DNA from: Halomonas sp. 328
GTDB taxonomy: Bacteria > Pseudomonadota > Gammaproteobacteria > Pseudomonadales > Halomonadaceae
DNA: 64,000 nt
NCBI RefSeq assembly: GCF_015645095.1
Contig: NZ_JADOTW010000018.1
Location: 1 to 64,000 of the forward strand
Reading direction: 5' to 3'
In this document: piece by piece, positions 34,090-43,641 of the stretch
Position numbering within the stretch: position 1 is the first letter of the stretch
How the letters are laid out: each line of letters begins with the position of its first letter
The notes under the pieces: generated by a model
Told to the model about the DNA's origin: nothing
What the model saw: the letters and a program-made list of their open reading frames with translations, nothing else
Databases searched by the model: none
Position numbers and translations under genes: made by a program

Positions 34090-36936
34090 TCAGTGCGCCT
34101 CCAGGGCGTCGCGCACCGCCTCGGCGGTGGCCTGGGCCAGGGCCAGTTCGGCCCGGGCACGGGCCTCGGCCAGATCGAACTCGCGCAGTCGCGCCTTGAC
34201 CAGGGGTACCTGGCGGGCGCTCACCGAGAGCTCGTCGACGCCCAGGCCCACCAGCACCGGCACGGCGGCGGCGTCCGAGGCCAGCTCGCCGCACACCCCC
34301 ACCCACTTGCCCTGGGCATGGGCGGCGCTCACGGTCATCTCGATCAGCCGCAGCACCGCCGGGTGCAGGCCGTCGGCCTGGGCGGAGAGCTCCGGATGGC
34401 CGCGGTCGATGGCCAGGGTGTACTGGGTCAGGTCGTTGGTGCCCACCGAGAAGAAGTCCACCTCGGCGGCCAGGCTCGGGGCCAGCAGCGCCGCCGAAGG
34501 CACCTCGATCATCACCCCCAGTTGAACGTCGGTGGCCCGCTCGGCCTCGGGAAGCTCCGTCAGCAGGCGATTGAAGAGGGCCCGCACGGTGCGGAACTCG
34601 GCCACGTCCTTGACCATCGGCAGCATGATACGCAGCGGACGGCCGACACTGGCCATCAGCAGGGCGCGAAGCTGAGTCTCCAGCACCTCGGGGCGGGTCA
34701 GCGCCAGGCGGATGCCGCGCAGGCCCAGGAAGGGGTTGTCCTCCTGGGGCACCGGCCAGTAGGCCAGCGGCTTGTCGCCGCCCACGTCCAGGGTACGAGC
34801 CACCAGGGGGCGACCGTCCAGGGCATCCAGGGCCTCCCGGTACTCGGCGATCTGGGCCTCCAGGTCCGGCGCCTGGGCATGGGCCATGAAGATGAACTCG
34901 GTGCGCAGCAGGCCCACCCCCTCGGCGCCACGCTCCACGGCATCGGCGGCATGGGCGGTGTTGCCCAGGTTGGCGGCCACCTCGACCCGGTGACCGTCGG
35001 CGGTGGCGGCGGGCTCGAAGCGGGCCGCCCAGGCCGCCTTCTCGCGGGCCTGGGCCTCCCGGAGGCGCAGCTCGGCGCGATCGCGGCGCTCCTTGGAGGG
35101 ACGCGGGATCACCTGGCCCCGCTCGCCGTCGAGGATCAGCTCGTCGCCATTCTCCAGGGTCAGCACCCGCTCGCCGGCCCCCACCACGGCGGGGATGCCC
35201 AGCGCTCGGGCGAGGATGGCGCTATGGGCGGTGGCGCCGCCGCGGGCGGTCAGCAGGCCGCGGACCCGGGCGGTGTCCAGGCGTGCCACGTCGGAGGGGC
35301 CCAGGTCGTCGGCCACCAGGATATAGGGGTGTGCCGGCGGCTCGGGCAGTGCCACCTCACAGAGGATGCCCAGCACCCGGCGCCCCACGTCACGCAGGTC
35401 GGCGGCACGCTCGGCCAGCAGCCGGTCGGCCAGGGCCTCCTGGGCCCGGGCGGCGGTCTCGATCGCTTCCCACCAGCCGGCCTCGGCGGAGGCGCCGTCG
35501 CGGATGCCCTCCAGGGCGGCCTGGTAGAGCTCCGGGTCCTCCAGCATCTCCTCATGCATGGAGAGGATCTCCGCCACCTCGCCGCCCCGGGCCTGGGTCA
35601 CCAGGGCCTCGAGCTGTTCGGCCCCCTCGCGGATCGCCGCCCCCAGGCGTCGCTCCTGCTCGGCGGCGTCCGCGGCCCGGGCCGGGTAGTCGAAGCGCGG
35701 CGTTCGCATCACGAACAGCGGCGCGATGGCCAGCCCCGGGGAGGCGGCCACCGCCGGATGGGGACGATCCGCCGCCAGCGGCTCCAGGACCGGGGCCGGC
35801 GCTTCGGCGGCGATGGCATCGCGCCCCTCGTCGAAGGGGGTGACCCGCTCGCCGAGGCCATCGCGCACCGCCCGGTCGATGGCGGCCAGGGCCTCCCCGG
35901 CCCCCTCGCCTTCGGCGGAGAAGACCAGCCGCTGGCCGCGGCGGGCCCCCAGGCCGATCACCTTGGTGAGGCTGGTGGCGGCCACCGCCTCGCCGCCCTC
36001 GGCCAGGCGCACCTTGATCGCCAGGCCCTGGGCCCGGGCCACCTGGATCAGCTGCTTGGCCGGACGCGCATGCAGGCCGTGGGCATTGAGGACCCGCACG
36101 GTCAGGGTCTCGGCCCCGGCGCCCTCGCCGGCCAGGCGCGCCAGCACGGTCTGGACCGAGGCGCCGACGAGCTCGCCGCCCTGCCCCGTCTCCAGCAGGG
36201 CATGGAGGCGCTCCAGCAGGCCGCGGTGGGCATCGCCCTGGGCGGCCAGGCAGAAGACCCCGTTGACGGCGCCGGCCTCGGCGGGGGTGGCCAGGGCCAG
36301 GGCCGGGGTGGCGACTTCGCGATGGCTATGGGCCAGCCATAGCCCCTGGCCCAGGGCCAGGGGCGGCTGCTCGGCAATGGCGGCGACGAAGCCCGGGGCC
36401 ACGCAGCCGGCCTGGCGCAGCCTAGCCGCGGCGGCCAACGCCAGCTCCTCGGCGGAGTGGGCCGGGAAGCCCAGGCACAGGGTCTCGGCATCCAGGCGCG
36501 CCTCCACCACCGCCTTGGAGAGCAGGGCGGCCACCTGGGCCGGCGAGTCGGCGGCGGCCAGGCGCTCGCCGACGCCGTCCCGGTCCAGCACATGGGTCAG
36601 CTGACGCAGGATATCCAGGTGCTCGTCGCTCTGGGCGGCGATGGTCACCAGCACATGAACCCGCTGGCCGTCGTGCCAGTCGAGGCCCCGGGGAAACTGC
36701 AGTACCCGCACGCCGGTCTGCTTGACGTGGCGACGGCTCTCGGGAGTGCCATGGGGAATGGCGATGGCATTGCCCAGGTAGGTGGACGACTGTGCCTCCC
36801 GGGCATGCAGGCCCTGACGGTAGTCGGCCTCGACCAGGCCCGCCGCCAGCAGCGCCTCGGCGGCATGGTCGAGGGCCGCCTGCCAGTCGCTGGCCTCGCA
36901 GCCCAGCAGGATGTCCTCCTGGCGTAGCGTCAGCAT
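34090..36936 (-). CDS. fruB: Fructose PTS multiphosphoryl transfer protein (IIA-HPr-EI)
   Basis: A 948-residue fusion carrying all soluble fructose PTS steps, so no separate ptsI or ptsH is needed. Residues 1-145 are IIA-Fru (phospho-His62 in IPHGTPESRR), about 275-365 is HPr (His289 in HGLHARPAK), and about 390-948 is Enzyme I (His571 in GGATAHSAILAR, PEP-binding region with VGTNDLTQYTLAIDRG near 840). This form is typical of pseudomonads and halomonads. A linker region (145-275) is a partly degenerate IIA-like domain. It heads the operon, divergent from fruR, behind three FruR-like sites. Confidence 0.95.
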   Translation of the reverse strand: MLTLRQEDILLGCEASDWQAALDHAAEALLAAGLVEADYRQGLHAREAQSSTYLGNAIAIPHGTPESRRHVKQTGVRVLQFPRGLDWHDGQRVHVLVTIAAQSDEHLDILRQLTHVLDRDGVGERLAAADSPAQVAALLSKAVVEARLDAETLCLGFPAHSAEELALAAAARLRQAGCVAPGFVAAIAEQPPLALGQGLWLAHSHREVATPALALATPAEAGAVNGVFCLAAQGDAHRGLLERLHALLETGQGGELVGASVQTVLARLAGEGAGAETLTVRVLNAHGLHARPAKQLIQVARAQGLAIKVRLAEGGEAVAATSLTKVIGLGARRGQRLVFSAEGEGAGEALAAIDRAVRDGLGERVTPFDEGRDAIAAEAPAPVLEPLAADRPHPAVAASPGLAIAPLFVMRTPRFDYPARAADAAEQERRLGAAIREGAEQLEALVTQARGGEVAEILSMHEEMLEDPELYQAALEGIRDGASAEAGWWEAIETAARAQEALADRLLAERAADLRDVGRRVLGILCEVALPEPPAHPYILVADDLGPSDVARLDTARVRGLLTARGGATAHSAILARALGIPAVVGAGERVLTLENGDELILDGERGQVIPRPSKERRDRAELRLREAQAREKAAWAARFEPAATADGHRVEVAANLGNTAHAADAVERGAEGVGLLRTEFIFMAHAQAPDLEAQIAEYREALDALDGRPLVARTLDVGGDKPLAYWPVPQEDNPFLGLRGIRLALTRPEVLETQLRALLMASVGRPLRIMLPMVKDVAEFRTVRALFNRLLTELPEAERATDVQLGVMIEVPSAALLAPSLAAEVDFFSVGTNDLTQYTLAIDRGHPELSAQADGLHPAVLRLIEMTVSAAHAQGKWVGVCGELASDAAAVPVLVGLGVDELSVSARQVPLVKARLREFDLAEARARAELALAQATAEAVRDALEAH

Positions 36937-37032
36937 GGGTGCCTCCTTGATGGGCGCTCGTCGCCCTGGTTCGAGTCTAGCCAGCCCTATCGGGAGCCCA
37001 GGCCCGTGATGTGTCGTGAAGATGAGACAAGA

Positions 37033-37046
37033 TGAATCGTGTCACC
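37033..37046. promoter_or_regulatory. FruR/Cra-like operator 1 (TGAATCGTGTCACC)
   Basis: Resembles the Cra consensus TGAAWCGWTTCA at most positions. It lies 97 bp upstream of the fruB start on its promoter side and is nearly repeated at 37065. Confidence 0.65.
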
Positions 37047-37064
37047 TATGATTTAACCTAAGGC

Positions 37065-37078
37065 TGGATCGTGTCACC
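37065..37078. promoter_or_regulatory. FruR/Cra-like operator 2 (TGGATCGTGTCACC)
   Basis: Shares GATCGTGTCACC or AATCGTGTCACC with site 1, 32 bp away, about three helical turns. It overlaps a weak leftward promoter candidate (GTGACA, 16-bp spacer, TAAATC on the minus strand). Confidence 0.65.
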
Positions 37079-37140
37079 TAAATAATCAAGCACCAGCCTA
37101 TTCGACTTTCGAAGGGGGCAGAGAGCCTCTGCCATGACGT

Positions 37141-37154
37141 AGAATCGAGTCAGC
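37141..37154. promoter_or_regulatory. FruR/Cra-like operator 3 (AGAATCGAGTCAGC), fruR side
   Basis: Matches TGAATCGATTCAGC at 12 of 14 positions. It ends 15 bp before the fruR ATG, just upstream of the AAGGAGAGG ribosome site, so FruR would block its own expression. Confidence 0.6.
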
Positions 37155-37169
37155 CGCAAGGAGAGGCCC

Positions 37170-38177
37170 ATGACACTCGCCGAAATCGCCCGTCTGGCGG
37201 GGGTATCCCGTACCACCGCCAGCTATGTCATCAATGGCCAGGCCCGGGAACGGCGCATCAGCCAGGAGACCGTGGACAAGGTCATGGCGGTGGTGGAGAA
37301 GCATCACTACCGCATCGACGCCCAGGCCGCGGCCCTGCGCCGTGGTGCCAGCCATACCCTGGGGCTGATCATCCCCGACCTGGAGAACGCCAGTTATGCG
37401 CGCCTGGCCAAGCGCCTGGAGCGGGGCGCCCGGGCCCAGGGCTATCAACTGCTGATCGTCGGCTCCGACGACGACCCGGACAGCGAGCGGGAGCTGGCCC
37501 GGGCCCTGCGCGCCCAGCGCTGCGAGGCGCTGATCACCGCCAGCTGCCTGCCCGAGGAAGATCCCCTCTACGCCGAACTGATGGCCGCCGGCCTGCCGGT
37601 GATCGCCGTGGACCGGGCCCTGGATCCCGCGCGCTTCGTCAGCGTGGTCAGCAACAATCGGGAGGCCGCCCGGCAATTGACCGCCTCCCTGCTGGGGCCC
37701 GGGGTCGAGCGGGTGGTGTGGTTCGATGCGGTGGCGGAACTCTCCATCACCCGGGAGCGCCGCGCCGGTTTCCGCGAGGCGGTGACCGAAGGAGACTATC
37801 GCAGCGAGATCGCCTGCGCCTCCCGCTATGACCGGGATCAGGGGGCGGCGCTGATGCGCGAGCTGCTGGCCGGGCCGGGCCTGCCCGACGCCCTGATCAC
37901 CGCCTCCTATACCCTGCTGGATGGCGCCCTGGACGTGCTGCTGGAGGCGGGCGGCCTGCCTCCCTCCCTGCGCCTGGCGACCTTCGGTGACGACCGCCTG
38001 CTGGACTTCCTGCCGCTGCCGGTCAACGCCCTACCCCAGGATCACGACCGCATCGCCGAGCTGACCCTGGCCCGGGCCCTGGACGCGGTCCGCGGCCAGT
38101 ATGTGCCGGGACAGGTGCTGGTGGAGCGCCGCCTGCATCGTCGCCTGCCCCTGGCCGCCCCACACTCAGTGGTATAA
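37170..38177 (+). CDS. cra: Fructose repressor FruR/Cra (LacI family)
   Basis: A 335-residue regulator with the FruR-type N-terminus TLAEIARLAGVSRTTASYVINGQA and a PBP-like domain responding to fructose-1-phosphate in this family. The conserved FruR hinge region (YRIDAQAAALRRG) is present. It diverges from fruBKA and three FruR-like operators lie between them. In pseudomonads FruR responds to fructose-1-phosphate and mainly controls fruBKA, while the enterobacterial Cra is global. The former role is more likely here. Confidence 0.93.
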   Translation: MTLAEIARLAGVSRTTASYVINGQARERRISQETVDKVMAVVEKHHYRIDAQAAALRRGASHTLGLIIPDLENASYARLAKRLERGARAQGYQLLIVGSDDDPDSERELARALRAQRCEALITASCLPEEDPLYAELMAAGLPVIAVDRALDPARFVSVVSNNREAARQLTASLLGPGVERVVWFDAVAELSITRERRAGFREAVTEGDYRSEIACASRYDRDQGAALMRELLAGPGLPDALITASYTLLDGALDVLLEAGGLPPSLRLATFGDDRLLDFLPLPVNALPQDHDRIAELTLARALDAVRGQYVPGQVLVERRLHRRLPLAAPHSVV

Positions 38178-38263
38178 GATATTCAACATACTTTCTTATC
38201 CCCCTTAACATCGACCCCGAATAGCGAGCTTTCGTTATTCGGGGTCGAGCCGTCGGTGAGAAA

Positions 38264-39169
38264 ATGCAACCAACTCTCGAGCAACGCACCCTCAAGCTCT
38301 CCATTTTCATGACCCTGTCGGTGGCCAGCCTGGGGGTGCTCTTCGGGCTGCTCTCCGGCTCGCAGTCGATCCTCTTCGATGGCGTCTTCTCCACCATCGA
38401 TGCCGGCATGTCACTGCTCTCGCTGTGGGTCTCGCGGCTGCTGATGCGCGAGGCCAGCCCGCGCTTCCAGCATGGCTACTGGCACCTGGAGCCCCTGGTG
38501 GCGGCCCTCAACGGCGCCATCCTCACCCTGCTCTGCTTCTACGCCTTCCTCAATGCCCTGCGCGGCCTGCTGGAAGGCGGTCGGGTGCTGGCCTTCGACC
38601 TGGCCATCGCCTATGCGCTGGTGGTGGCCGTGGTCTGCTTCGCCATGGCTTGGTACCAGCGCAAGGTCAATCGCCGGGTGGGCTCCGAGTTCCTGCGCAT
38701 CGACGCCCAGGGCTGGCTGATGGCCGGGCTGATCACCGCCGCCCTGCTGGTGGCCTTCGCCATCGCCCTGTTGCTGGAGGGGACCCCCGCCGCGCCCTGG
38801 ATCCCCTATATCGATTCCCTGCTGCTGGCGGGCCTGACCCTGGCCTTCCTGCCGGTGCCCATCGGCATCGTGCGCCGCGCCATGAAGGAGGTGCTGATGG
38901 TGGCCCCCAGTGCGCTGGATCGGGAGGTGCGGGGGGTGATGGAGGGGGTCATGCGACGCGACGGCCTGCTCGCCTATCACAGCCACGTGGCCAAGACCGG
39001 GCGCGTCTCAGTGATCGAGATCCATATCGTCACCCGGCCGGACTTCGCCGCCGACGCCGGGGTGGCGGCACTGGACGAGATTCGCCAAGAGATCGATGCC
39101 GGCCTGAGCATTCCCGCCGAGAAGCGCTGGTTTACCCTGGCGTTCACGGCCGATCCGCGCTGGGCCTAA
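38264..39169 (+). CDS. Cation diffusion facilitator family transporter
   Basis: A 301-residue inner-membrane metal efflux protein. Six helices are predicted between residues 15 and 215. The metal-site motif in helix 2 reads LFDGVFSTIDAGMSL (DxxxxxD spacing) and that in helix 5 PYIDSLLLAG. The C-terminal cytoplasmic domain (about 215-301) is the usual ferredoxin-like metal-binding fold, with HSHVAKTGRVSVIEIHI. Divalent cation such as Zn, Fe or Co; ion choice cannot be read. It stands alone, with a short AT-rich promoter region and an inverted CGGGGT...TTCGTTATTCGGGGTCG motif upstream. Confidence 0.88.
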   Translation: MQPTLEQRTLKLSIFMTLSVASLGVLFGLLSGSQSILFDGVFSTIDAGMSLLSLWVSRLLMREASPRFQHGYWHLEPLVAALNGAILTLLCFYAFLNALRGLLEGGRVLAFDLAIAYALVVAVVCFAMAWYQRKVNRRVGSEFLRIDAQGWLMAGLITAALLVAFAIALLLEGTPAAPWIPYIDSLLLAGLTLAFLPVPIGIVRRAMKEVLMVAPSALDREVRGVMEGVMRRDGLLAYHSHVAKTGRVSVIEIHIVTRPDFAADAGVAALDEIRQEIDAGLSIPAEKRWFTLAFTADPRWA

Positions 39170-39229
39170 GCGCTACCCGGGCCCCCGGCCCAGGCCACGA
39201 CGCCTTCACCGCCGGGACGAGCCGGCCCT

Positions 39230-39262
39230 TCAGGCATCCATCCCGGACTCGCTCAGGCATCC
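39230..39262. repeat. Short repeat of the hybrid-kinase 3' end
   Basis: TCAGGCATCC occurs at 39230-39239 and 39253-39262, 23 bp apart. The right-hand copy holds the kinase stop and its last residues (ADA stop, read on the minus strand); the left-hand copy encodes MPE or AD-stop-like ends. At ten bases this could be chance, but it follows the pattern of the larger 3'-end duplications at 27519 and 30195. Confidence 0.4.
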
Positions 39263-41427
39263 GCTTCCGGCAGCGCCTCCAGCCACGCCTTCAGGGCCGC
39301 CTGCAATGGCGCCTGAGCCGCCTCCAGGGCGGCCATGGTGGCATGCATCGGCGCCGTATTCTCCGCCCGAGCCTCGCGCTCCAGCTCACCGGCCAGGTGC
39401 GCCAGGCGACAGGCGCCGACGCTGGCCGACTCCCCCTTGAGCAGGTGAGCCAGCTGCATGGCCTCGCGGCACTCCCCCGCCGCGACCCGGCGAGCCAGGG
39501 TGGCCAGGCGCTCGGGGAGCTGCTGGCAGTAGAGATGGACCAGGGAGCGAATCCCCGGGGTGCCCAGGCTCTCGCGCAGCTCCTCCAGGGTCGAGGCCTC
39601 CAGGTCATGAACCGGTGGCGAGGCCTGGGGCGTCGGCAAGGGGGCCTCGCTACCGGTCAGGTAATGGGAGAGCAGGGCCACCAGCTCGTTACGGTAGAAG
39701 GGCTTGGTGAGGTAGTCGCTCATGCCCACGGCCAGGCAGCGCTCGCGTTCATCGGCCAGGCCACCGGCCGTCATCGCGACGATGGGCACCTCGGCCAGCC
39801 AGCCGCCCCGCTCCCGCAACCGGCGGGTCGCCTCCAGGCCATCCATCCCCGGCATCTGGATATCCATGAAGATCAGGTCGAAGCGCTCCGCCTCGACCCG
39901 CGCCAGGGCCTCCGCGCCGCTCTCCGCCAGGCTGACGCGTCCCCCCAGGGACTCCAGCATGGCTCGGGCCACCTGCTGATTGACCGGGTTGTCCTCGACC
40001 ACCAGCAGTCGCACCCGGAAGCATTGCGGCGACGGCGCCTCGGTCGCGGCCTGGGGCGTGGCCACGGCCCCCTCGACCACTTTCAGGGGCAGCTCGACCC
40101 AGAAACGGGAGCCCTCGCCCGGCCGGCTCTCGAAACCGATCTCGCCGCCCATGGCCTCTACCAGGCGGCGACTGATGGCCAGCCCCAGGCCGGTGCCACC
40201 GAAGCGCCGTGCCGTGGAGGTATCCCCCTGGCGAAAGGGTTCGAAGAGGTCGGACTGGGCCTCCTCGCGGATGCCGCAGCCGGTGTCGACGACCTCCAGA
40301 TGGAGGCGCTGCGCCTCCTGCCAATGCGCGGCCAGGCGCACCTCGCCCCGGTCGGTGAACTTGATGGCATTGGAGAGCAGGTTGAGCACGACCTGACGCA
40401 GGCGGCCGGGGTCCCCCTCCAGGCGCCGCGGGAGCGCCGGGTCCAGGTCGCAGCCCAGGGCCAGGCCACGGGAGCGGGCGCGGGGCGCGAAGAGCGTCAG
40501 GGCCCCCTGAACCACCTCGCGCAGGTCGAAACTGGTCTGTTCCAGCTCCAGGCGTCCGGCCTCGATCTTGGAGAAGTCGAGGATATCGTTGATCAGATTG
40601 AGCAACAGGCCGGCGCTGTCATGGATGGTCGTGGCATAGCGGCGGGCGGCGTCATCCAGGGGACGCCCCAGCAGCAGGTCGCTCATGCCGATCACGCCAT
40701 TCAGGGGGGTGCGGATCTCGTGACTGACGGTGGCCAGGAACTCCGACTTCGCCTGGCTGGCGGCCTGGGCCTGGGTGGCCGAGACCTCCAGCTCCTGGCT
40801 GAGCCGCTCCAGGGAGTCCCGGGCCCGGGCATGATCGCGCACCTCGCGAAACAGGAAGAGAGCCACCAGGGCACCGGCCAGGCTCATCAGCAGGATCATT
40901 GCCAGCAGCAGGGTATAGAGCCCCTGGAGGTTGCTGCGCTCCCGGTGGGCGGTCTCGGCCAGGAAGCCATTGATGATCACCACCAGCTGCTCGGTATCAC
41001 GGCCCAGCACCGTCAGTTGCTCGTCGAGGCGCCGGCGCAGCTCATCATCGAGACGCGACTGGGAGTAGAAGGCCTCGTCCAGGGCCTCGATCTGCGCGAT
41101 CAGGGAGGGCATCTTCTGGTTGGCGGCGGGTATCGACGCCAGCAGCGCCGCCAGCTCGCCACGCCGCAACAGGTTGATACGACTGTAGAGCAGCTCCAGG
41201 CGCATGCGCAGCGCCTCCAGCTCGTCCTCCTGCTGCATGGCCAGCTCGCTACGTAGCTGCACCACCTCCCGGTCGAGCTTGTAGGCGGCCCAGGTGGTAT
41301 CGCCCCCCACGCTCTGGGCCAGGCTCTCCTGGCGCCACAACACCAGCCCGATGACGATCACCGCCGCCGAGAAGAAAGCCAGGGCGGCAAACACGCCCAG
41401 CTTGAAGCGAAGGGGGTAGCGCAACAT
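39253..41427 (-). CDS. Hybrid sensor histidine kinase with receiver and Hpt domains
   Basis: A 724-residue membrane kinase. Helix 1 at about 8-28, a long helical periplasmic region to about 160, helix 2 near 172-194, then HisKA with His236 ([12 protein letters not shown]), HATPase, a receiver with Asp522 ([11 protein letters not shown]) and a C-terminal Hpt domain with His661 ([14 protein letters not shown]). The arrangement is like TorS/BarA/EvgS relays; no HAMP or PAS is evident. The final response regulator is not in the window. A gene for a small secreted protein lies 37 bp upstream in the same operon and may supply the sensing domain. Confidence 0.88.
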   Translation of the reverse strand: MLRYPLRFKLGVFAALAFFSAAVIVIGLVLWRQESLAQSVGGDTTWAAYKLDREVVQLRSELAMQQEDELEALRMRLELLYSRINLLRRGELAALLASIPAANQKMPSLIAQIEALDEAFYSQSRLDDELRRRLDEQLTVLGRDTEQLVVIINGFLAETAHRERSNLQGLYTLLLAMILLMSLAGALVALFLFREVRDHARARDSLERLSQELEVSATQAQAASQAKSEFLATVSHEIRTPLNGVIGMSDLLLGRPLDDAARRYATTIHDSAGLLLNLINDILDFSKIEAGRLELEQTSFDLREVVQGALTLFAPRARSRGLALGCDLDPALPRRLEGDPGRLRQVVLNLLSNAIKFTDRGEVRLAAHWQEAQRLHLEVVDTGCGIREEAQSDLFEPFRQGDTSTARRFGGTGLGLAISRRLVEAMGGEIGFESRPGEGSRFWVELPLKVVEGAVATPQAATEAPSPQCFRVRLLVVEDNPVNQQVARAMLESLGGRVSLAESGAEALARVEAERFDLIFMDIQMPGMDGLEATRRLRERGGWLAEVPIVAMTAGGLADERERCLAVGMSDYLTKPFYRNELVALLSHYLTGSEAPLPTPQASPPVHDLEASTLEELRESLGTPGIRSLVHLYCQQLPERLATLARRVAAGECREAMQLAHLLKGESASVGACRLAHLAGELEREARAENTAPMHATMAALEAAQAPLQAALKAWLEALPEADA

Positions 41428-41464
41428 GGGCTTTTGGCCTCCCTGCCCGAGACGGTCGCCGAGA

Positions 41465-41977
41465 CTACTCCACCATCATCCGCTGCACCTGCCATACGGA
41501 GCGAAAGCGTATCGTCTCGTTGTGCAGCGAGGGGTCCTGATCGAACGGATAGAGCACGAAGATGGGGCCCTGGTCGCGAATCGCCATGCGCTCACCGTCC
41601 TGCTCCATGGCCAGCAGCACCGGATGACGATGGAAGTCGCTGACGGGGATCTCAGCCATGAAGTTGTTCAGCGCCGTGACGGTGACCCGCTTGCCCTGAG
41701 CTCCCAGCGCCGCCAGCAGGGCGCGGGCCAGAGGGCCGCGGTAGTGACTGATGCCATCGGTCCAGGGCGTTGAAGTCTCGATGCTATGCCAGGGCAGCGC
41801 CTCGAGCATCTCGCGATCGAAATGGGCTTCATCGCCCACATTGGTATGGGAGATATTGCCTCCCACCACCAGAATGACCGCACCCTCAGGCTCGCGTAGT
41901 TCATGGGCCAAGGTCGAGAAGGGCCATAGCAGGCCGATAAGCAGCAGCCGATACCAGTTGCGTGAAAATATTGTCAT
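41465..41977 (-). CDS. Secreted molybdopterin-domain-like protein, possible kinase partner
   Basis: A 170-residue protein with a signal peptide (about residues 1-24, THA|HEL). The rest resembles the SUOX-type oxidoreductase molybdopterin fold in outline ([19 protein letters not shown] and [23 protein letters not shown]), as do many proteins annotated as oxidoreductases of 160-170 residues. No cysteine is present in the mature part, so it cannot ligate molybdenum through Cys in the usual way. It is likely a ligand-binding remnant of that fold. It precedes the hybrid kinase by 37 bp. Function unknown; a periplasmic sensor role is inference. Confidence 0.65.
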   Translation of the reverse strand: MTIFSRNWYRLLLIGLLWPFSTLAHELREPEGAVILVVGGNISHTNVGDEAHFDREMLEALPWHSIETSTPWTDGISHYRGPLARALLAALGAQGKRVTVTALNNFMAEIPVSDFHRHPVLLAMEQDGERMAIRDQGPIFVLYPFDQDPSLHNETIRFRSVWQVQRMMVE

Positions 41978-42206
41978 GAAAAGAGACTATCACTGAGACG
42001 CCGAGCCTTCTCCCGAGGAGGACGTCCGATGGGGGCGGCACCCTGGCTCCTTATGCCGCCTCGCCTAGCCTACCATGGCGCCGACGAAGGAGGCGCTCTC
42101 CTTTCGGCGATGCCGGGAAGCCGGGCCACGGGATTGTAAAGCATCAGAGAAGTGATTTTCGATATCACATGAGCAATTGGCGATATTCAATGGCCGCGCC
42201 ATGAAA

Positions 42207-42226
42207 ACGGGGGCCGAAGCCCCCGT
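42207..42226 (-). terminator. Terminator of the DUF2189 gene
   Basis: An eight-base-pair stem (ACGGGGGC/GCCCCCGT, loop CGAA) with TTTTCAT after it on the minus strand, 18 bp past the gene's stop. Confidence 0.85.
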
Positions 42227-42244
42227 GACACTCGCGGCACGACC

Positions 42245-43063
42245 TCAGGCCTCGTCGGCCTGCCCGGGGTGCTCGATACGCACCAGGTCCTCATAGGCAT
42301 GCCAACTGGCGTGACCCAGCACCGGCAGGATCAGTGCCAGGCCGATATAGAAGGTCATCACCCCCACCAGCACGCAACCGGTGAGCATGGCCGCCCACAG
42401 CAGCATGGGACGGAAGTTGCGCGCCACCGAGCGGATGCTGGCCTCGATCCCCTCCATGAAGGTGAGGTCCTGATCCATCAGGGTGGGTATCGCCACCACG
42501 CTGATGGCGAAGGCGCCGAAGGCCAGGATGGCGCCGGCCACGGTACCCACGGCGAGCATCCCCAGCCCCTCGGGGGTGGTCAGCAGCGACGTATAGAGGG
42601 TCTCGGGGCTGGGCACCTCGAAGCCGAAGAAGAGCGCGAAGAGCAGGGTCGCCAGGCGGATCCAGGCGAGAAAGAAGATCATCATCATCACGCCCATCAT
42701 CGCCAGCTGCCCGGTATGGGAGGTCCAGGCACCGAAGGCATCCCCCAGGGTCGGCGCGCGCCCCGCTTCCAGGGCTCGACTGATGCCATAGGAGCCCACC
42801 GCCACCAGGGGACCGAGGAACATGAAGCCGGCGATCAGCGGCAACAGCCAGTGCCACAGCCCCAGCATGAAGGCCCCCACGGTCACGGCGACACTCAGGC
42901 CCACCCAGAACATGCCATAGGCCAGGCTGACCGCCGTGGCCTGTCGAAAATCCTGAAACCCCGCGGCCAGCCAGGCCTTGGGGCGGTCCATGCCCACCGG
43001 GTTGATGGAGATCTTCACCACGGCATCGGTCGGCTTGTGATTCTTGGATGCTGCTGCATTCAT
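42245..43063 (-). CDS. DUF2189 integral membrane protein
   Basis: A 272-residue protein with six or so predicted helices between residues 50 and 260, a charged N-terminus with GMDRPKAWLAAGFQDF near residue 24, and the family features of DUF2189 (SYGISRALEAGRAPTLGDAF). The function of the family is unknown. ATG at 43063 is preferred (AAGGGG upstream). It diverges from the cytochrome/FccB cluster across 245 bp, so a shared regulatory region is possible, but nothing else links it to sulfur metabolism. Confidence 0.8.
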   Translation of the reverse strand: MNAAASKNHKPTDAVVKISINPVGMDRPKAWLAAGFQDFRQATAVSLAYGMFWVGLSVAVTVGAFMLGLWHWLLPLIAGFMFLGPLVAVGSYGISRALEAGRAPTLGDAFGAWTSHTGQLAMMGVMMMIFFLAWIRLATLLFALFFGFEVPSPETLYTSLLTTPEGLGMLAVGTVAGAILAFGAFAISVVAIPTLMDQDLTFMEGIEASIRSVARNFRPMLLWAAMLTGCVLVGVMTFYIGLALILPVLGHASWHAYEDLVRIEHPGQADEA

Positions 43064-43308
43064 GGAACAACCCCTTATCCCGCAAGCGGAAATCAAAGCC
43101 TGGGTCAGGCGCCGCGATACCCAGGTCAATGAAGGACACAAGGCTGGATGCCTCTACACTGCTAACTGTAGTCGAGGCCTCGAGGGCCCGCCGCGCTTGC
43201 CTTCAACGCCGGGGCCGCCATTCGGACAAGGCGACATCATTCCGCCATTCGGCTATATTAAAGACCACGCTAATAAATAAAGCGTCTAACAAGACGAGGA
43301 GTTCGACG

Positions 43309-43629
43309 ATGCGTTACCTCCCCCCTGGCCTGGGCCGCGGACTGGTCGCCTCCCTGGCCCTGCTGGCCGCCGCCGCCACCCATGCCGATGACCTGCAGAT
43401 CGAGGTGATGGCCGGTGGCTGCGCCAACTGCCATGGCACCGATGGCCGCCTGTCGGGGGCCGTGCCTCCTCTGGCCGGGCGCGACCAGGCGCTGCTGGAG
43501 AGCCGCCTGCTCGCCTTCAAGCACGAGGAGGTACCCGGCACCACCATCATGGACCGTATCGCCAAGGGCTTCAGCGACGAAGAGCTCGCCGCCCTGGCCG
43601 AGCACTACGCGACCCTGGCCAACGACTGA
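43309..43629 (+). CDS. Periplasmic c-type cytochrome, FccA/SorB-like
   Basis: A 106-residue secreted monohaem cytochrome. The signal peptide ends near residue 26 (THA|DD), the haem motif is CANCH (about residues 38-42) and the distal Met is probably in the TTIMDRIAKG region. The following gene encodes the flavin subunit of a flavocytochrome c sulfide dehydrogenase 12 bp away, so this is its electron-accepting subunit. Allochromatium FccA is a dihaem protein of about 20 kDa; this one is half that size, a form common in heterotrophs. GAGGAG precedes the ATG. Confidence 0.85.
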   Translation: MRYLPPGLGRGLVASLALLAAAATHADDLQIEVMAGGCANCHGTDGRLSGAVPPLAGRDQALLESRLLAFKHEEVPGTTIMDRIAKGFSDEELAALAEHYATLAND

Positions 43630-43641
43630 GGAGTGCCCAAG

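Noticed and set aside
33244-36342. A very long open frame on the plus strand (about 1030 codons) opposite fruB and fruK
   Set aside because: It is antisense to two unmistakable Fru proteins. Its product is low-complexity, rich in Arg, Ala, Gly and Pro, and resembles no family; it is a by-product of high GC content.
38425-41256. A 943-codon frame crossing the cation transporter gene and opposite the hybrid kinase
   Set aside because: It is out of frame with one real gene and antisense to the other, with no family resemblance.
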